A stretch of 64,000 bases of DNA, from assembly GCF_002294725.1 (NCBI RefSeq), contig NZ_NSFT01000017.1, positions 33,110 through 97,109 of the forward strand, read 5' to 3'. A program made the translations under genes and the position numbers. Origin of the DNA: Mesorhizobium sp. WSM4313 (GTDB lineage Bacteria; Pseudomonadota; Alphaproteobacteria; Rhizobiales; Rhizobiaceae). The notes below the pieces were generated by a model. The model ran no database searches. It was not told the DNA's origin and was given only the letters and a program-made list of their open reading frames with translations. Positions 34,246 to 43,717 of this stretch are shown one piece after another. Within the stretch, counting starts at the first letter, position 1. Each line of letters begins with the position of its first letter.

Positions 34246-34962
34246 ATGCCACCCAGATCGAGGCCGAGACCAAAAATCCTGATCGTGCTGCATCAGGAGA
34301 CTTCGAGCCCCGGCCGCGTCGGCCACATGCTCCTGGAAGAAGGCTTCGACCTCGACATCCGCCGGCCGCCATTGGGCGACGAATTGCCGTGCACGCTGGA
34401 CGGTCATGCCGGCGCGGTTATCTTCGGCGGCCCGATGAGTGCCAATGACGAGGACGAGTTCGTCCGCCGCGAGACCGATTGGCTGGAAATCCCGCTGAAG
34501 GAGAACCGGCCGTTCCTCGGCATCTGCCTTGGCGCCCAGATGCTCGCCAACCATCTCGGCGGCAAGGTCGAGGGCCACGGCGAAGGCCTGGTCGAGATCG
34601 GCTGGTATCCGCTGAAGGCGACCGAGGCCGGCAAGAAACTGCTGCACTGGCCGGAAATGGTCTATCAGTTCCACCGTGAAGGCTTTTCGCTGCCGAAGGA
34701 AGCGACGCTGCTGGCGACCGCGGAAACCTATCCCAACCAGGCGTTTCGTTATGGCGAGAATGCCTGGGGCATCCAGTTCCATGGCGAGCTGACAAGGATG
34801 ATGATGCAGCGCTGGGTGGTGCGCGGCGCGCATCGCTTCGAACTGCCCGGCGCCCAGCCCGGCCGCGACCATCTCGGCGGCCGGCTGATCTGGGACATGC
34901 ACCTCAAGCGCTGGCTGGGCGAGTTTTTGGGGCTGATTTTTGGGCGGCCGGCTGTGGGGTAG
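34246..34962 (+). CDS. Class I glutamine amidotransferase
   Basis: 238 residues, a GuaA-like amidotransferase domain without a synthetase partner. The nucleophile is Cys94 in FLGICLGAQMLA and the triad His179 and Glu181 are in GIQFHGELTR. It releases ammonia from glutamine or cleaves a gamma-glutamyl bond; the acceptor is unknown. It follows the TerB-like gene by 18 bases. Confidence 0.9.
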   Translation: MPPRSRPRPKILIVLHQETSSPGRVGHMLLEEGFDLDIRRPPLGDELPCTLDGHAGAVIFGGPMSANDEDEFVRRETDWLEIPLKENRPFLGICLGAQMLANHLGGKVEGHGEGLVEIGWYPLKATEAGKKLLHWPEMVYQFHREGFSLPKEATLLATAETYPNQAFRYGENAWGIQFHGELTRMMMQRWVVRGAHRFELPGAQPGRDHLGGRLIWDMHLKRWLGEFLGLIFGRPAVG

Positions 34963-34971
34963 GGCAAACTG

Positions 34972-35085
34972 ATGCGGCTGTTGGACTGGATCAGACCGAC
35001 CAGCATCTGCGCCGCACCTGCCGAGGTCGCGCAGATCGTTGCCTCGCCGCGCCAATTTTCTGCGCCCGACGCGGCGAATCCGTAA
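34972..35085 (+). CDS. Possible 37-aa small protein
   Basis: A complete small frame starting MRLLDWIRPTSICAAPAEVA lies 9 bases after the amidotransferase stop and ends 2 bases before the convergent RND gene stop. GGGGTAGGG lies about 8 bases upstream of its ATG. Codon use looks normal, but the frame is too short to prove. It may be a small protein or a decayed gene head. Confidence 0.25.
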   Translation: MRLLDWIRPTSICAAPAEVAQIVASPRQFSAPDAANP

Positions 35086-35087
35086 CC

Positions 35088-38000
35088 CTACTCGGCGGCC
35101 GTCTCCGACGGCGCCTCTGCCGGCCCCGAAGGCTCGGCTTCGGCACGGGGCTTGCGCCGTGAAAACAGCGACCTGAGCGTGACGTAGAACACCGGCGTCA
35201 GGAATAGGCCGACGAAGGTGACCCCGAGCATGCCGGAGAACACCGCGGTGCCGAGCGACTGGCGCATTTCTGCGCCCGGGCCCGTTGCGATCATCAGCGG
35301 CACGACGCCGAGGATGAACGCGAAGGCGGTCATCAGGATCGGCCGCAGCCTGAGCCGGCAGGCTTCGACGGCGGCCTCGGCGGCCGACAGGCCGCGTTCC
35401 TGCGCCTGCCGCGCGAATTCGACGATCAGGATCGCGTTCTTGGCGGCAAGCCCGATCAGCACGATGAGGCCGATCTGCACGAGAATGTTGTTGTCCAGCC
35501 CTCGGAAAGTCACGCCAAGCAACGCCGCGAGCACGCCGAGCGGCACCACCAGCACAATGGCGAATGGCAACACCCAGCTTTCATATTGCGCCGCCAGCGC
35601 CAGGAACACGAACAGCACCGACAGTCCGAAGATATAGACGGCGGCATTGCCGGTGTTGCGCTCCTGATAGGCAAGCTCGGTCCATTCATAGGAGGTACCG
35701 GCCGGCAATGTCTTTGCCGTGATCCCTTCCATCAATGCCAGCGCGTCGCCCGTGGAGACGCCAGGCGCGGCGTTGCCCTGCAGCGGCACCGAGACGTACA
35801 TGTTGTAGCGCTGGACCAGCGCCGGGCCGGTGACGTCGCGGATCTCGATCAACGTGCCGAGCGGAACCAGCGCGCCGGTCGCCGAGCGAACCTTCAATTT
35901 CAAGATGTCGGAGCGATCGAGGCGGAACGCCTGGTCGGCCTGCGCCCGCACCTGGTAGACGCGCCCGAAAGCGTTGAAGTCGTTGACGTAGGCGGTGCCC
36001 AGATTGATCGACAGTGTCTCGAAGATGTTGGGGATCGGCACGTTCAGGATGCGCGCCTTGTCGCGATCGATCGCCAGGAAGAATTGCGGGCTCGACGCGG
36101 AGAACGTGGTGAACACGCCTGTCAGCCCCGGCGTCTTATTGGCCTTGCCGGCGATTTCGTAGGCAAGCGCCAGGATCTGCCGCATGTCGGCGCTGTTGCG
36201 CTCCTGGATCTGCAGCTTGAAGCCGCCGGCATTGCCGACGCCGCGGATCGGCGGCGGCGGCAGTGCGATAATGAAGGCTTCCTTGATGCTTTGCAGGCTG
36301 CCGAACAGATTGCCGATGACCTTGGTCGCCGACTGGCCGGCTTTCAGCCGCTCGTCAAACGGCTTGAACCTGGCGAAGATCACGCCCTGGTTGCTGGCGT
36401 TGGTGAAGGTCGCGCCGGAGAAGCCGGCGAAGGCGACCGCGTAGTCGACGCCTGGCGTTTTCTGGATGATCTGCGACGCCTGCTGGATGACCGCATCGGT
36501 CCTCGACAGCGAGGCGCCGTCGGGCAACTGGACCACGACGATCGCATAGCCCTGGTCGAGCGATGGGATGAAACCGCGCGGCACGGCCTGCGCCATGTAG
36601 ACCGTGGCGGAGATCAGGCCCGCGAAAACGGCCAGCATGGCGGCGATCGTTATCCACGAGCCGACCAGCACGCGGATGATGCTCGAATACCAATGGGCGA
36701 CCCTGTCGAAGCCGCGATTGAACCCGTCGGCGAGCGCCCGTCCGAACCGCGCCAGGAAAAAGCGAGGCGGCGCCGCCGCGGCGCGGTGCGACTTGAACAG
36801 CAGTGCGGCCAGCGCCGGCGAAAGCGTCAGCGAATTGAATGCCGAGATCGCCGTCGACACCGCGATGGTGATCGCAAACTGCAGGTAGAATTGCCCGGAA
36901 ATGCCGGGGATGAAGGCTGTCGGCACGAAGACGGCTATCAGCACCAGCGAGATCGCGATAATGGCCGTTCCGACTTCGTTCATGGTCAGGTGCGACGCCG
37001 GATTGGGCGCGAGCCCACTGGCGATATTGCGCTCGACGTTCTCGACCACGACGATCGCATCGTCGACGACGATGCCGATCGCCAGAACGAGCCCGAACAG
37101 CGTCAGCATGTTGAGCGAGAAGCCGGCGGCGTAAAGCACAGCCAGCGTGCCGATCAGCGACACGGGGATCGCCACGATCGGCACGATCGCCATGCGCCAC
37201 GACTGCAGGAAGACGATGATGACGATGATGACCAGCAACATCGCCTCGAGGATCGTCTTGTAGACCTCGTGGATCGACTCGGCGACGAATTCTGTCGGAT
37301 TGTAGACGATTTCGTAGCTCAACCCGTTCGGGAAGTCGCGGGAAAGCTCCTTCATCTTGTCCTGGATCTCCGCGGCCGCGGCGAGCGCATTGGTGCCCGG
37401 CCGCTGGAAGATGGCGAGCGCCACCGCCGGTTTGCCGTTGAGATAGGAGTTGGTCACGTAATCCTTGGCTCCGAGCTCGATGCGCGCAACGTCCTGCAGC
37501 GAGATCAGGCGGCCGTCGTCGGTCGATTTGACGATCACGTATCGGAAGTCGCGGGCGTCGTTGAAGCGGCCTTGCGTGGTGACCGTGTACTGGAACGCCG
37601 TGCCGGTGCCGGTCGGCGGCGCGCCGATCGAGCCGCCCGACACTTGGACGTTCTGGTCGCGCAGCGCCTGCACCACATCGCCTGAGGTCATCCCCAGGGC
37701 GGACAGTTTTTCCGGATCAAGCCAGATGCGCAGCGAATATTCGCGTTCGCCGAAGATGATGAGGTCGCCGACGCCGTCTAACCTGAGCAGTATGTCGCGC
37801 ACCCGCGAGCGGGCGTAGTTCGAGACGTAGAGCTGGTCGTAGGTATTGTCGGGCGACAGCATGTGCACGACCATCATCAGGTCGGGCGAGCTCTTGGTGG
37901 TGGTGATGCCGAGGCGGCGGACTTCTTCGGGCAGGCGCGGCTCGGCGACCGACACGCGGTTCTGCACAAGCACCTGCGCCTTGTCGAGATCGGTGCCCAG

Positions 38001-38291
38001 CTTGAAGGTGATGGTCAGCGCCATCGACCCGTCGCCCGACGAATAGGACGACATGTAGAGCATGCCCTCGACGCCGTTGATCTCCTGCTCGATCGGTGTT
38101 GCCACCGTCGCTGCGACCGTCTGGGCGTCGGCGCCCGGATACTGCGCGCGAACGACGATGGTCGGCGGCGCGATCTCGGGATATTGCGCGACCGGCAGCT
38201 GGGTATAAGCAATCCCGCCGAGGATCAGCAGGACGATCGAAACGACCGATGCGAAGATGGGGCGGTCGACGAAGAAATGTGCGAACCTCAT
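35088..38291 (-). CDS. RND multidrug efflux permease (HAE1 family)
   Basis: Inner-membrane proton/drug antiporter, 1067 residues, twelve membrane helices with two large periplasmic loops. FFVDRPIFASVVSIVLLILG is the N-terminal helix. The proton-relay Asp-Asp pair is in GIVVDDAIVVVENVER. A second-half helix reads LIVLIGLAAKNAILIVEFAR. AcrB/MexF/BepE type; substrates cannot be inferred. Its ATG overlaps the adaptor stop by 4 bases. No outer-membrane channel gene is adjacent. Confidence 0.95.
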   Translation of the reverse strand: MRFAHFFVDRPIFASVVSIVLLILGGIAYTQLPVAQYPEIAPPTIVVRAQYPGADAQTVAATVATPIEQEINGVEGMLYMSSYSSGDGSMALTITFKLGTDLDKAQVLVQNRVSVAEPRLPEEVRRLGITTTKSSPDLMMVVHMLSPDNTYDQLYVSNYARSRVRDILLRLDGVGDLIIFGEREYSLRIWLDPEKLSALGMTSGDVVQALRDQNVQVSGGSIGAPPTGTGTAFQYTVTTQGRFNDARDFRYVIVKSTDDGRLISLQDVARIELGAKDYVTNSYLNGKPAVALAIFQRPGTNALAAAAEIQDKMKELSRDFPNGLSYEIVYNPTEFVAESIHEVYKTILEAMLLVIIVIIVFLQSWRMAIVPIVAIPVSLIGTLAVLYAAGFSLNMLTLFGLVLAIGIVVDDAIVVVENVERNIASGLAPNPASHLTMNEVGTAIIAISLVLIAVFVPTAFIPGISGQFYLQFAITIAVSTAISAFNSLTLSPALAALLFKSHRAAAAPPRFFLARFGRALADGFNRGFDRVAHWYSSIIRVLVGSWITIAAMLAVFAGLISATVYMAQAVPRGFIPSLDQGYAIVVVQLPDGASLSRTDAVIQQASQIIQKTPGVDYAVAFAGFSGATFTNASNQGVIFARFKPFDERLKAGQSATKVIGNLFGSLQSIKEAFIIALPPPPIRGVGNAGGFKLQIQERNSADMRQILALAYEIAGKANKTPGLTGVFTTFSASSPQFFLAIDRDKARILNVPIPNIFETLSINLGTAYVNDFNAFGRVYQVRAQADQAFRLDRSDILKLKVRSATGALVPLGTLIEIRDVTGPALVQRYNMYVSVPLQGNAAPGVSTGDALALMEGITAKTLPAGTSYEWTELAYQERNTGNAAVYIFGLSVLFVFLALAAQYESWVLPFAIVLVVPLGVLAALLGVTFRGLDNNILVQIGLIVLIGLAAKNAILIVEFARQAQERGLSAAEAAVEACRLRLRPILMTAFAFILGVVPLMIATGPGAEMRQSLGTAVFSGMLGVTFVGLFLTPVFYVTLRSLFSRRKPRAEAEPSGPAEAPSETAAE

Positions 38292-39502
38292 TGCTGCAAC
38301 CCGGCGGTGTCGGCCTTGGGCGGCAACGTCACCATCTCGGCCTTCACTTTGGTGCCAGGCCTGGCGTGCATCAGCCCTTTGACGATGATCGTCTCGCCGC
38401 CGGTCAGGCCCGAGCGGATCACCCGGTAGCCGTCGAGAAGCGGGCCGGTGCGCACGGGCTTCGCCGACACCATCCCGGCCTCATCCACCAGGAAGACGAT
38501 GCGTCGATCCTGATCGGCGCCGATCGCGTCGTCGGGCACCAGCACGCCGCTATGCGGCAGCGACCCCGGCACGTTGATGCGCCCGAACATGCCTGGCTGG
38601 AGAATGCCGTCGGGGTTGGCAAACTTCGCACGCACCCGCATGGTGCCGGTCGCGTTGTCGATCCGGTTCTCGGCAAAATCGAGCTTGCCTTTGAACGCCG
38701 CCTCCGCGCGGTCGGCGACATGAACCTCCACATCGAGCCCGCTGGCGCCTTCCTGCATGCTGCCGCCGCGCGCCTTCGCGTCGCGGGCGTAGCTGAAATA
38801 CAGGCGCTCATCGACGTCGAAATAGAAGTCGATCGGGTCGCGCGTGACGATGGTCGTCAGCAAGGTGGAATCCGGCTGCACGAGGTTGCCGACCGACACC
38901 AGCCGGCGGTCGATGCGGCCGGATAAAGGCGCCTTGATCTCGGTGAATTCCATGTTCAGGCTGGCCGTCGTCAGCGCAGCCGTCGCGCCCTGCATCTGCG
39001 CCTGCGCCGCAAGGTATTCCCGCCGGCGGTCGTCGACCGTGGCGGGCGAGATGTTGCCGGTCTTGGCAAGCTCGTTGGCGCGATCCAGCTGCATCTTGGT
39101 GAATTCGAGCAGTGACTTGGCGACGTCCACTTGCGATTTGGCGGCATCATAAGCGGCCTGGTACGGACGCTGGTCGATGGTGAAGAGCAGGTCGCCCTTG
39201 TTGACCAGCGAGCCGTCCTGGAAGCTGACCTTGTCCAGATAGCCGCTGACGCGCGAACGGATGGCGACCTGGTCGACGGCTTCGAAGCGCCCGACGAACT
39301 CGTCGTCTTCGACGATATCACGCACCACCGGCTTGGCCGCCGTCACCGCTGGTAGCTGCTGGTCCTGCGCCAACGCAGCGCTGCCGAAAGCCATGCCGAG
39401 CAGGAATGCCGCCGACACGGCGGCGCGGGCAAGCCAGTTGGCCGATCGACGGGGTCGCCCGCCCGCGTCGCGATGCAATTGCCCATTCCCTGTGGTGTCC
39501 AT
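38288..39502 (-). CDS. RND efflux periplasmic adaptor (membrane fusion protein)
   Basis: 404 residues. A long N-terminal region leads to a signal peptide (AAVSAAFLLGMAFGSAALAQ) cut near residue 45. The lipoyl half-motifs are RSRVSGYLDKVSFQDGSLV and EIKAPLSGRIDRRLVSVGNL, and a coiled-coil hairpin lies between them. It bridges the RND pump to an outer-membrane channel. First gene of the pair; no adjacent regulator was found, although such pumps usually have a divergent TetR or LysR gene. Confidence 0.94.
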   Translation of the reverse strand: MDTTGNGQLHRDAGGRPRRSANWLARAAVSAAFLLGMAFGSAALAQDQQLPAVTAAKPVVRDIVEDDEFVGRFEAVDQVAIRSRVSGYLDKVSFQDGSLVNKGDLLFTIDQRPYQAAYDAAKSQVDVAKSLLEFTKMQLDRANELAKTGNISPATVDDRRREYLAAQAQMQGATAALTTASLNMEFTEIKAPLSGRIDRRLVSVGNLVQPDSTLLTTIVTRDPIDFYFDVDERLYFSYARDAKARGGSMQEGASGLDVEVHVADRAEAAFKGKLDFAENRIDNATGTMRVRAKFANPDGILQPGMFGRINVPGSLPHSGVLVPDDAIGADQDRRIVFLVDEAGMVSAKPVRTGPLLDGYRVIRSGLTGGETIIVKGLMHARPGTKVKAEMVTLPPKADTAGLQQ

Positions 39503-40083
39503 TTGCGTCCCCGCTCGCTGGACCCGGAGGTCGATTGATCCGCTTCACGCTCAGGCTTCTAGTGGAGATCAGACTGCAGCGTTGTGCACAGCAACATGAT
39601 CATTTTCCATGCGGGCTGAAATGTCCACCCCGTGGCTGCCCATCGCCATCCGGCAAGGCCGACATCGATCATACAGACGCGACGGCCACTTCACGCCACG
39701 AGTCAAAGTTCGTGCTCGCCCTGGCGTCCGGTCACCAAGCAATCCCGGACATCGGAGTTCACCGTTTGGTGATGATGCGCATCGCAGCGAGAGCGTATGG
39801 CGACCGTCAGCGCTGCAACAGCGGTTTCACTCCTGTCGCTGCTTTCGTCGGATTTCCACATGCTGTGCAGCAGCAGCCCGGAGATCGCTGAAATCATCCG
39901 CACGACCGCGCTTGAGTAGCGCGGCGCGGCGCAGCCGTCCAAATACGTGTCGTTGCTAGCTCCGAGGCGCTGGCGAATGCATCGGCTTTCCCCGCCGGCG
40001 CTGTGCATCGCCGGTCTGGCCGCTATCGGCGGAGCCGCGAATCTGTGCTAAGGCGCCGCCCGACCAATCAAGAGGACGACACT
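39503..40083. other. 580-bp gap upstream of the efflux operon
   Basis: Long overlapping frames on both strands here look non-coding, with rare codons and no motif. No TetR/LysR-type domain is readable in any frame. The only frame with plausible protein character is the 40-aa one listed separately. The promoter of the efflux pair must lie in its left part. The stretch may be the site of a lost regulator gene. Confidence 0.5.
39797..39919 (+). CDS. Possible 40-aa small protein or gene remnant
   Basis: A frame starting MATVSAATAVSLLSLLSSDF and ending SSPEIAEIIRTTALE has natural-looking composition in a gap otherwise without genes. GAGAG lies near the ATG but the ribosome site is weak. There is no signal peptide, though the N-terminus is mildly hydrophobic. 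It may be a small protein or the end of a decayed gene. Confidence 0.2.
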   Translation: MATVSAATAVSLLSLLSSDFHMLCSSSPEIAEIIRTTALE

Positions 40084-40314
40084 GTGAGCGAACTGACCTT
40101 GGCCGAGGCGACCGAAAATATCTATGCCTCACTCCGAGCGGACAATGCCGACCTCGATGCGCATATCGCGGCACTCAAGGCAGCGCTGGCGCGGGAGGGG
40201 AAGAAACAGGCGGTGTTCGATCCGGCCAGGCTGGTGCAGAACAACCGCGCCGGCCGCAAGTTGATGCAGGCCTATTTTCGGCAGCGGGGCGTCAGCGTGA
40301 GCTTTTCGGAGTAG
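40084..40314 (+). CDS. Small hypothetical protein, 76 aa
   Basis: Starts at GTG with GAGGA upstream. It begins SELTLAEATENIYASLRA, is rich in Ala, Lys and Arg, and ends VQNNRAGRKLMQAYFRQRGV before a short tail. Probably two helices, soluble, with a basic C-terminal half that could bind nucleic acid. No recognised family. Confidence 0.65.
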   Translation: MSELTLAEATENIYASLRADNADLDAHIAALKAALAREGKKQAVFDPARLVQNNRAGRKLMQAYFRQRGVSVSFSE

Positions 40315-40399
40315 ATTTGCTCGCGCCCCTGCCTCGCTGGGCGACGGCGCGGTGAGATTGGCCTGAACTCGGATCCAGCGGCTTGGATCAAGAACGCAA

Positions 40400-41638
40400 T
40401 CAGTTCCGGCTGTTGAGATGCCGCACCTGCCGCAGCGCCGGGAACAAATAGGCCCACAGGCCGGCGACGGCGATGGCGCCGATGCCGCCGATCACCACTG
40501 CGGGAACCGTGCCGATCAGCGCCGCCATGGTGCCGGCACGGAATTCACCGACCTCGTTGGAGGCGCCGACGAAGACCTGGTTGACGGCGTTGACGCGGCC
40601 GCGCACCTCGTCCGGCGTCCAGAGCTGGATCAGCGTCTCGCGGATATAGACGCTAAACATGTCGGCGGCGCCGAGCAAAGCGAGCGCCGCGATCGACAGC
40701 CAGGTGATGGTCGAGATGCCGAACAGCACGGTGAATGCGCCGAACAAAGCAACGAAGCCCAGCATGATCTTGCCGGCGTGGTTGCGGATCGGGTGGCCAG
40801 CAAGCCAGACGGCGACGCAGATGGCGCCGATGCCGGGTGCCGAGCGCAGCAGGCCGAGACCCCAAGGGCCGAGCTCGAGGATATCGCGCGCATAGACCGG
40901 CAGCAGCGCCGAGGCGCCCGACAGGAGCACGGCGAACAGGTCGAGCGAGATCGCGCCGAGCACGATCTTCTCGCCCCAGATATAGCCGAAGCCGGCAAAC
41001 AGCGTCTGCATCGTCGGCTTGTCGGTGGCCGTCTGCTGGGCGGGCTTCGGGATGGTGAAGATCAGCAGCCCGGCAGCGAGCATCAGGACTGCGGCGGTGG
41101 CGTAGGCGACTTCCGCGGACACGCCGTAGAGCAGGCCGCCGGCGACCGGGCCGACGATGGTCGCCGTCTGCCAGGCCGACGAATTCCAGGCGATCGCGTT
41201 GGCGAAATCCTCCTGCGGCACCAGATTGGCGAACAGCGAGGACGAGGCCGGGCCGTAGAAGGCGCGGGCTATGCCGAACATGACCAGCACGAGGAAGATC
41301 GGCAGCGGGCCGGTCAGGCCGCGCAGCGTCAGAAGCAGCAGGGCCAAGGCGCAGCCGGCCTCGACCAAGGTCGCCAGCGTCATGATCAGGCGGCGGCCGA
41401 AGCGGTCGGCGACGACGCCGGTAACCAGGACCAGGAGCAGCGAAGGCAGGAACTGGACGATGCCGACAATGCCGAGGTCGAACGGATTGCGGGTCAGGTC
41501 ATAGACCTGCCAGCCGACGGCGACCGAGACGATCATGGTGGCGAAGGTGGTGAGGAAGCGCGCCGTCCAGTAGCTGAGGAACGGGCGGTGCCGGAACGCG
41601 GCGTAGCGCTGGTCTGGTGACGTTGCTTCGACGGTCAT
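40400..41638 (-). CDS. MFS transporter (EntS/MFS_3-like)
   Basis: 412 residues with about twelve membrane helices. TARFLTTFATMIVSVAVGWQ is helix 1, and GVVADRFGRRLIMTLATL carries the major-facilitator loop 2-3 motif. SSSLFANLVPQEDFANAIAW and LWTPDEVRGRVNAVNQVF are typical of the EntS/MFS_3 exporter group. Substrate unknown; no siderophore genes nearby. ATG 41638 fits the family length. Confidence 0.9.
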   Translation of the reverse strand: MTVEATSPDQRYAAFRHRPFLSYWTARFLTTFATMIVSVAVGWQVYDLTRNPFDLGIVGIVQFLPSLLLVLVTGVVADRFGRRLIMTLATLVEAGCALALLLLTLRGLTGPLPIFLVLVMFGIARAFYGPASSSLFANLVPQEDFANAIAWNSSAWQTATIVGPVAGGLLYGVSAEVAYATAAVLMLAAGLLIFTIPKPAQQTATDKPTMQTLFAGFGYIWGEKIVLGAISLDLFAVLLSGASALLPVYARDILELGPWGLGLLRSAPGIGAICVAVWLAGHPIRNHAGKIMLGFVALFGAFTVLFGISTITWLSIAALALLGAADMFSVYIRETLIQLWTPDEVRGRVNAVNQVFVGASNEVGEFRAGTMAALIGTVPAVVIGGIGAIAVAGLWAYLFPALRQVRHLNSRN

Positions 41639-41793
41639 GATTCGAGGGCCCCTTTGCGACAATGGCCGGCGGGGCACTTCCACGGTGGGCGCTGGTCCGG
41701 CCGCAACCCTTTAGCCCAGTTCGTCTTGCCATGCGCGTAAAAAATCCGCTGGATCTAAGAAAATCGAAATTCCCTGCTCTGGTGATGGGGCGT

Positions 41794-42894
41794 TCAGCCT
41801 CTCAAAGCAGCCGAGATGGCTTCCAGCCCGCCGCGCAACTCCGCCTCTTTCGGCCAGCCGAAACCGAGGCGGAAGAAACGCTTCGGCATCTCGAACCAAT
41901 GGCCGGGGCCGACATAGGTGCCGTATTCCGCCAGCAGCCTGGTGTAGAAGCGGTCAAGGTCGAAGCCCGCATCGACGTTGAGCCGTGGGAAACCGACGAC
42001 GCCGCCTTGCGGCCGCACCCAGTCGACCAGTGGCTCGCCGTCGATCCAGTCCTGCACGACGTCGCGGCGCCTGGCCATTTCGGGGAGCAGCGAGGCGAGG
42101 AAGGTATCACGGCGTTCGAGCGTGGCGCGGGCGATCGCCTCGTCGATGACGCTGCCGCAGATGCCGATCTGCTCCTTGGCGGCGAGGAAGGTCTCCTGCA
42201 ATTGCGGATCGCGGGTCATCAGCCAGCCGATGCGGATGCCCGGAATGCCGAAGGCCTTCGACAACGAGCAGACGCTGATGGCGGCGGAGCTGAGCGAGGC
42301 CGCCGACGGCAGCCGGGCGCCATAGGAGAGGTCGCGATAGGTCTCGTCGACCAGCAGGCGGCATTTGCGGCTTTCGGCAAGCGTAATCAGCGCGTCGAGA
42401 TCGGCGCGTGTCATCATCGTGCCGGTCGGGTTGTGCGGGCAGGTGACGCTGATCAGCCTGGTGTTCGGCCGCAGCTCTGCCTTCACACGGTCGATGTCGA
42501 TGGCAAAGCCCTCGTCGAAATCGAGATCGATGTAGGAGATGGCGCAGCCGATCGCCTTCGGTGTCTCGATGTTGGTGGCGTAGTTCGGCCGCACGACCAC
42601 GAGATGGTCGCCGGCCGACAGAAGCGACGTGGCGATGATGAACAGCGCGCCGGCCGCGCCAGCGGTCACCAGCACATCATCGGGGGAAAGACCGCTGTCC
42701 TGCCCGGCGATAAGCGCCCGCAGTTCCCTGTCGCCGCGGTGCTCGCCATAAAACAGCGTGAGGTCCGGCAGCGCGAGACCGATGTCGGAGAGTTTCTGGT
42801 CTGCGATCGAGCTTTCGGAAAGGTTGTAGCGGATGCGCTCGTAGCCGTATTCCTCCGGCGCTTCTTTCTCGATCACCATCCTGGTGTAGTTCAT
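41794..42894 (-). CDS. PLP-dependent class I/II aminotransferase
   Basis: 366 residues of fold type I. The PLP lysine is in CSLSKAFGIPGIRIGWL. The cofactor-contact segments SVTCPHNPTG and LLVDETYRDL are intact. The amino donor and product cannot be told; no biosynthetic neighbours are present. ATG 42894 is preferred because GGGGAC then lies at the right distance; ATG 42900 is two codons earlier. Confidence 0.9.
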   Translation of the reverse strand: MNYTRMVIEKEAPEEYGYERIRYNLSESSIADQKLSDIGLALPDLTLFYGEHRGDRELRALIAGQDSGLSPDDVLVTAGAAGALFIIATSLLSAGDHLVVVRPNYATNIETPKAIGCAISYIDLDFDEGFAIDIDRVKAELRPNTRLISVTCPHNPTGTMMTRADLDALITLAESRKCRLLVDETYRDLSYGARLPSAASLSSAAISVCSLSKAFGIPGIRIGWLMTRDPQLQETFLAAKEQIGICGSVIDEAIARATLERRDTFLASLLPEMARRRDVVQDWIDGEPLVDWVRPQGGVVGFPRLNVDAGFDLDRFYTRLLAEYGTYVGPGHWFEMPKRFFRLGFGWPKEAELRGGLEAISAALRG

Positions 42895-42949
42895 GGCCAT
42901 GTCCCCAAGCGGTTCATCCTTTTAAACAGACCGCGCGTCCTGTTTTGAC

Positions 42950-42978
42950 GCAATTCCGTACGGCTTTCCTGGAATTGC
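42950..42978 (+). repeat. Truncated family E repeat, copy 4
   Basis: 29 bp holding only the two ends, GCAATTCCGTACGG joined to CTTTCCTGGAATTGC. The central 40 bases present in the other copies are missing. It lies upstream of the aminotransferase gene and next to the mucR terminator. Confidence 0.75.
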
Positions 42979-43000
42979 CTGGTGGAACGGTATCCAAGCC

Positions 43001-43045
43001 ATAAAAGCAGGAAGCCTGCCAAGGCTGATTCCTCGGCAGGCTTCC
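43001..43045 (-). terminator. mucR: Rho-independent terminator after mucR
   Basis: Read on the minus strand, an 11-bp stem GGAAGCCTGCC / GGCAGGCTTCC (43010-43020 with 43035-43045, 14-base loop) is followed by TGCTTTTAT. It lies 28 bases after the mucR stop. Confidence 0.85.
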
Positions 43046-43072
43046 CTAAACCATTGGTGCAGGCGCGTTATT

Positions 43073-43534
43073 TCAGGCCGGGGCTTTGGCCTTCCTGGCC
43101 CTTGCAGGCTTCGCCGGCTCCGGTTCCGCCTTGCGGCCGAGGCCGATCGACTTGGCGAGCTGCGAGCGCGAGGCCGCGTAGTTGGGTGCGACCATCGGGT
43201 AATCCACCGGCAGGCCCCATTTGGTGCGGTAGGCTTCCGGTGTCAGTCCGAAATGCACGCCGATATGCCGCTTCAGCGATTTGAACTTCTTCCCGTCCTC
43301 GAGGCAGATGATGTAGTCCGGCGTCACCGAGCGCCTGGGATTGACGGCGGGAACCGGCGGGGGCGCCGCGGGCTCCGCCGGCTGGCTGATCCCGCCGATC
43401 GAAGAGGCGACGCTGGCGATCAGTCCGCCCAGGTCGGAAGCAGGCAGGCGGTTTTTGGCGACATAGGCCGATACGATATGAGCGGTGAGCTCGAGAAGGT
43501 CGATTTCCCTGGCTGTGCTGGTGTCCTCGTCCAC
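43073..43534 (-). CDS. mucR: MucR/Ros-type zinc-finger regulator
   Basis: 153 residues. The N-terminal half (IDLLELTAHIVSAYVAKNRL) is the oligomerisation region, followed by an Ala/Pro linker. The finger has ligand positions Cys77, Asp80, His90 and His94 in CLEDGKKFKSLKRHIGVHF. The CxxD variant is typical of MucR, while Agrobacterium Ros has CxxC. FGLTPEAYRTKWGLP follows. MucR proteins silence AT-rich promoters for exopolysaccharide, motility and symbiosis genes and often repress themselves. The GTG at 43534 has GGAGG 6 bases before it. The Ala/Lys-rich tail is long. Confidence 0.93.
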   Translation of the reverse strand: MDEDTSTAREIDLLELTAHIVSAYVAKNRLPASDLGGLIASVASSIGGISQPAEPAAPPPVPAVNPRRSVTPDYIICLEDGKKFKSLKRHIGVHFGLTPEAYRTKWGLPVDYPMVAPNYAASRSQLAKSIGLGRKAEPEPAKPARARKAKAPA

Positions 43535-43717
43535 GTAGTCCCTCCATTTCTGCCGCAAGGTCGCGAAACCGATCCGGTTTTCGCGGTGTAATGTCGAAGC
43601 GCTGCGAGCGTTGTTTGCGAATTCGGGAAGCCGCAGGGGCCGCAGGCCGGCGAATTCCTAGTCGGCAAATCTGCGCGGCGCAACATTTTGTCGCGTCAAT
43701 ACACGCTGTTTTGAACA

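Noticed and set aside
35586..37685. A 699-residue open frame on the plus strand
   Set aside because: It is antisense to the RND permease, is Arg/Asp/His-rich with no motif, and arises from high-GC codon bias.
39503..40083. A divergent TetR/LysR regulator for the efflux pump
   Set aside because: Every frame was read and none gave a helix-turn-helix or regulator domain.
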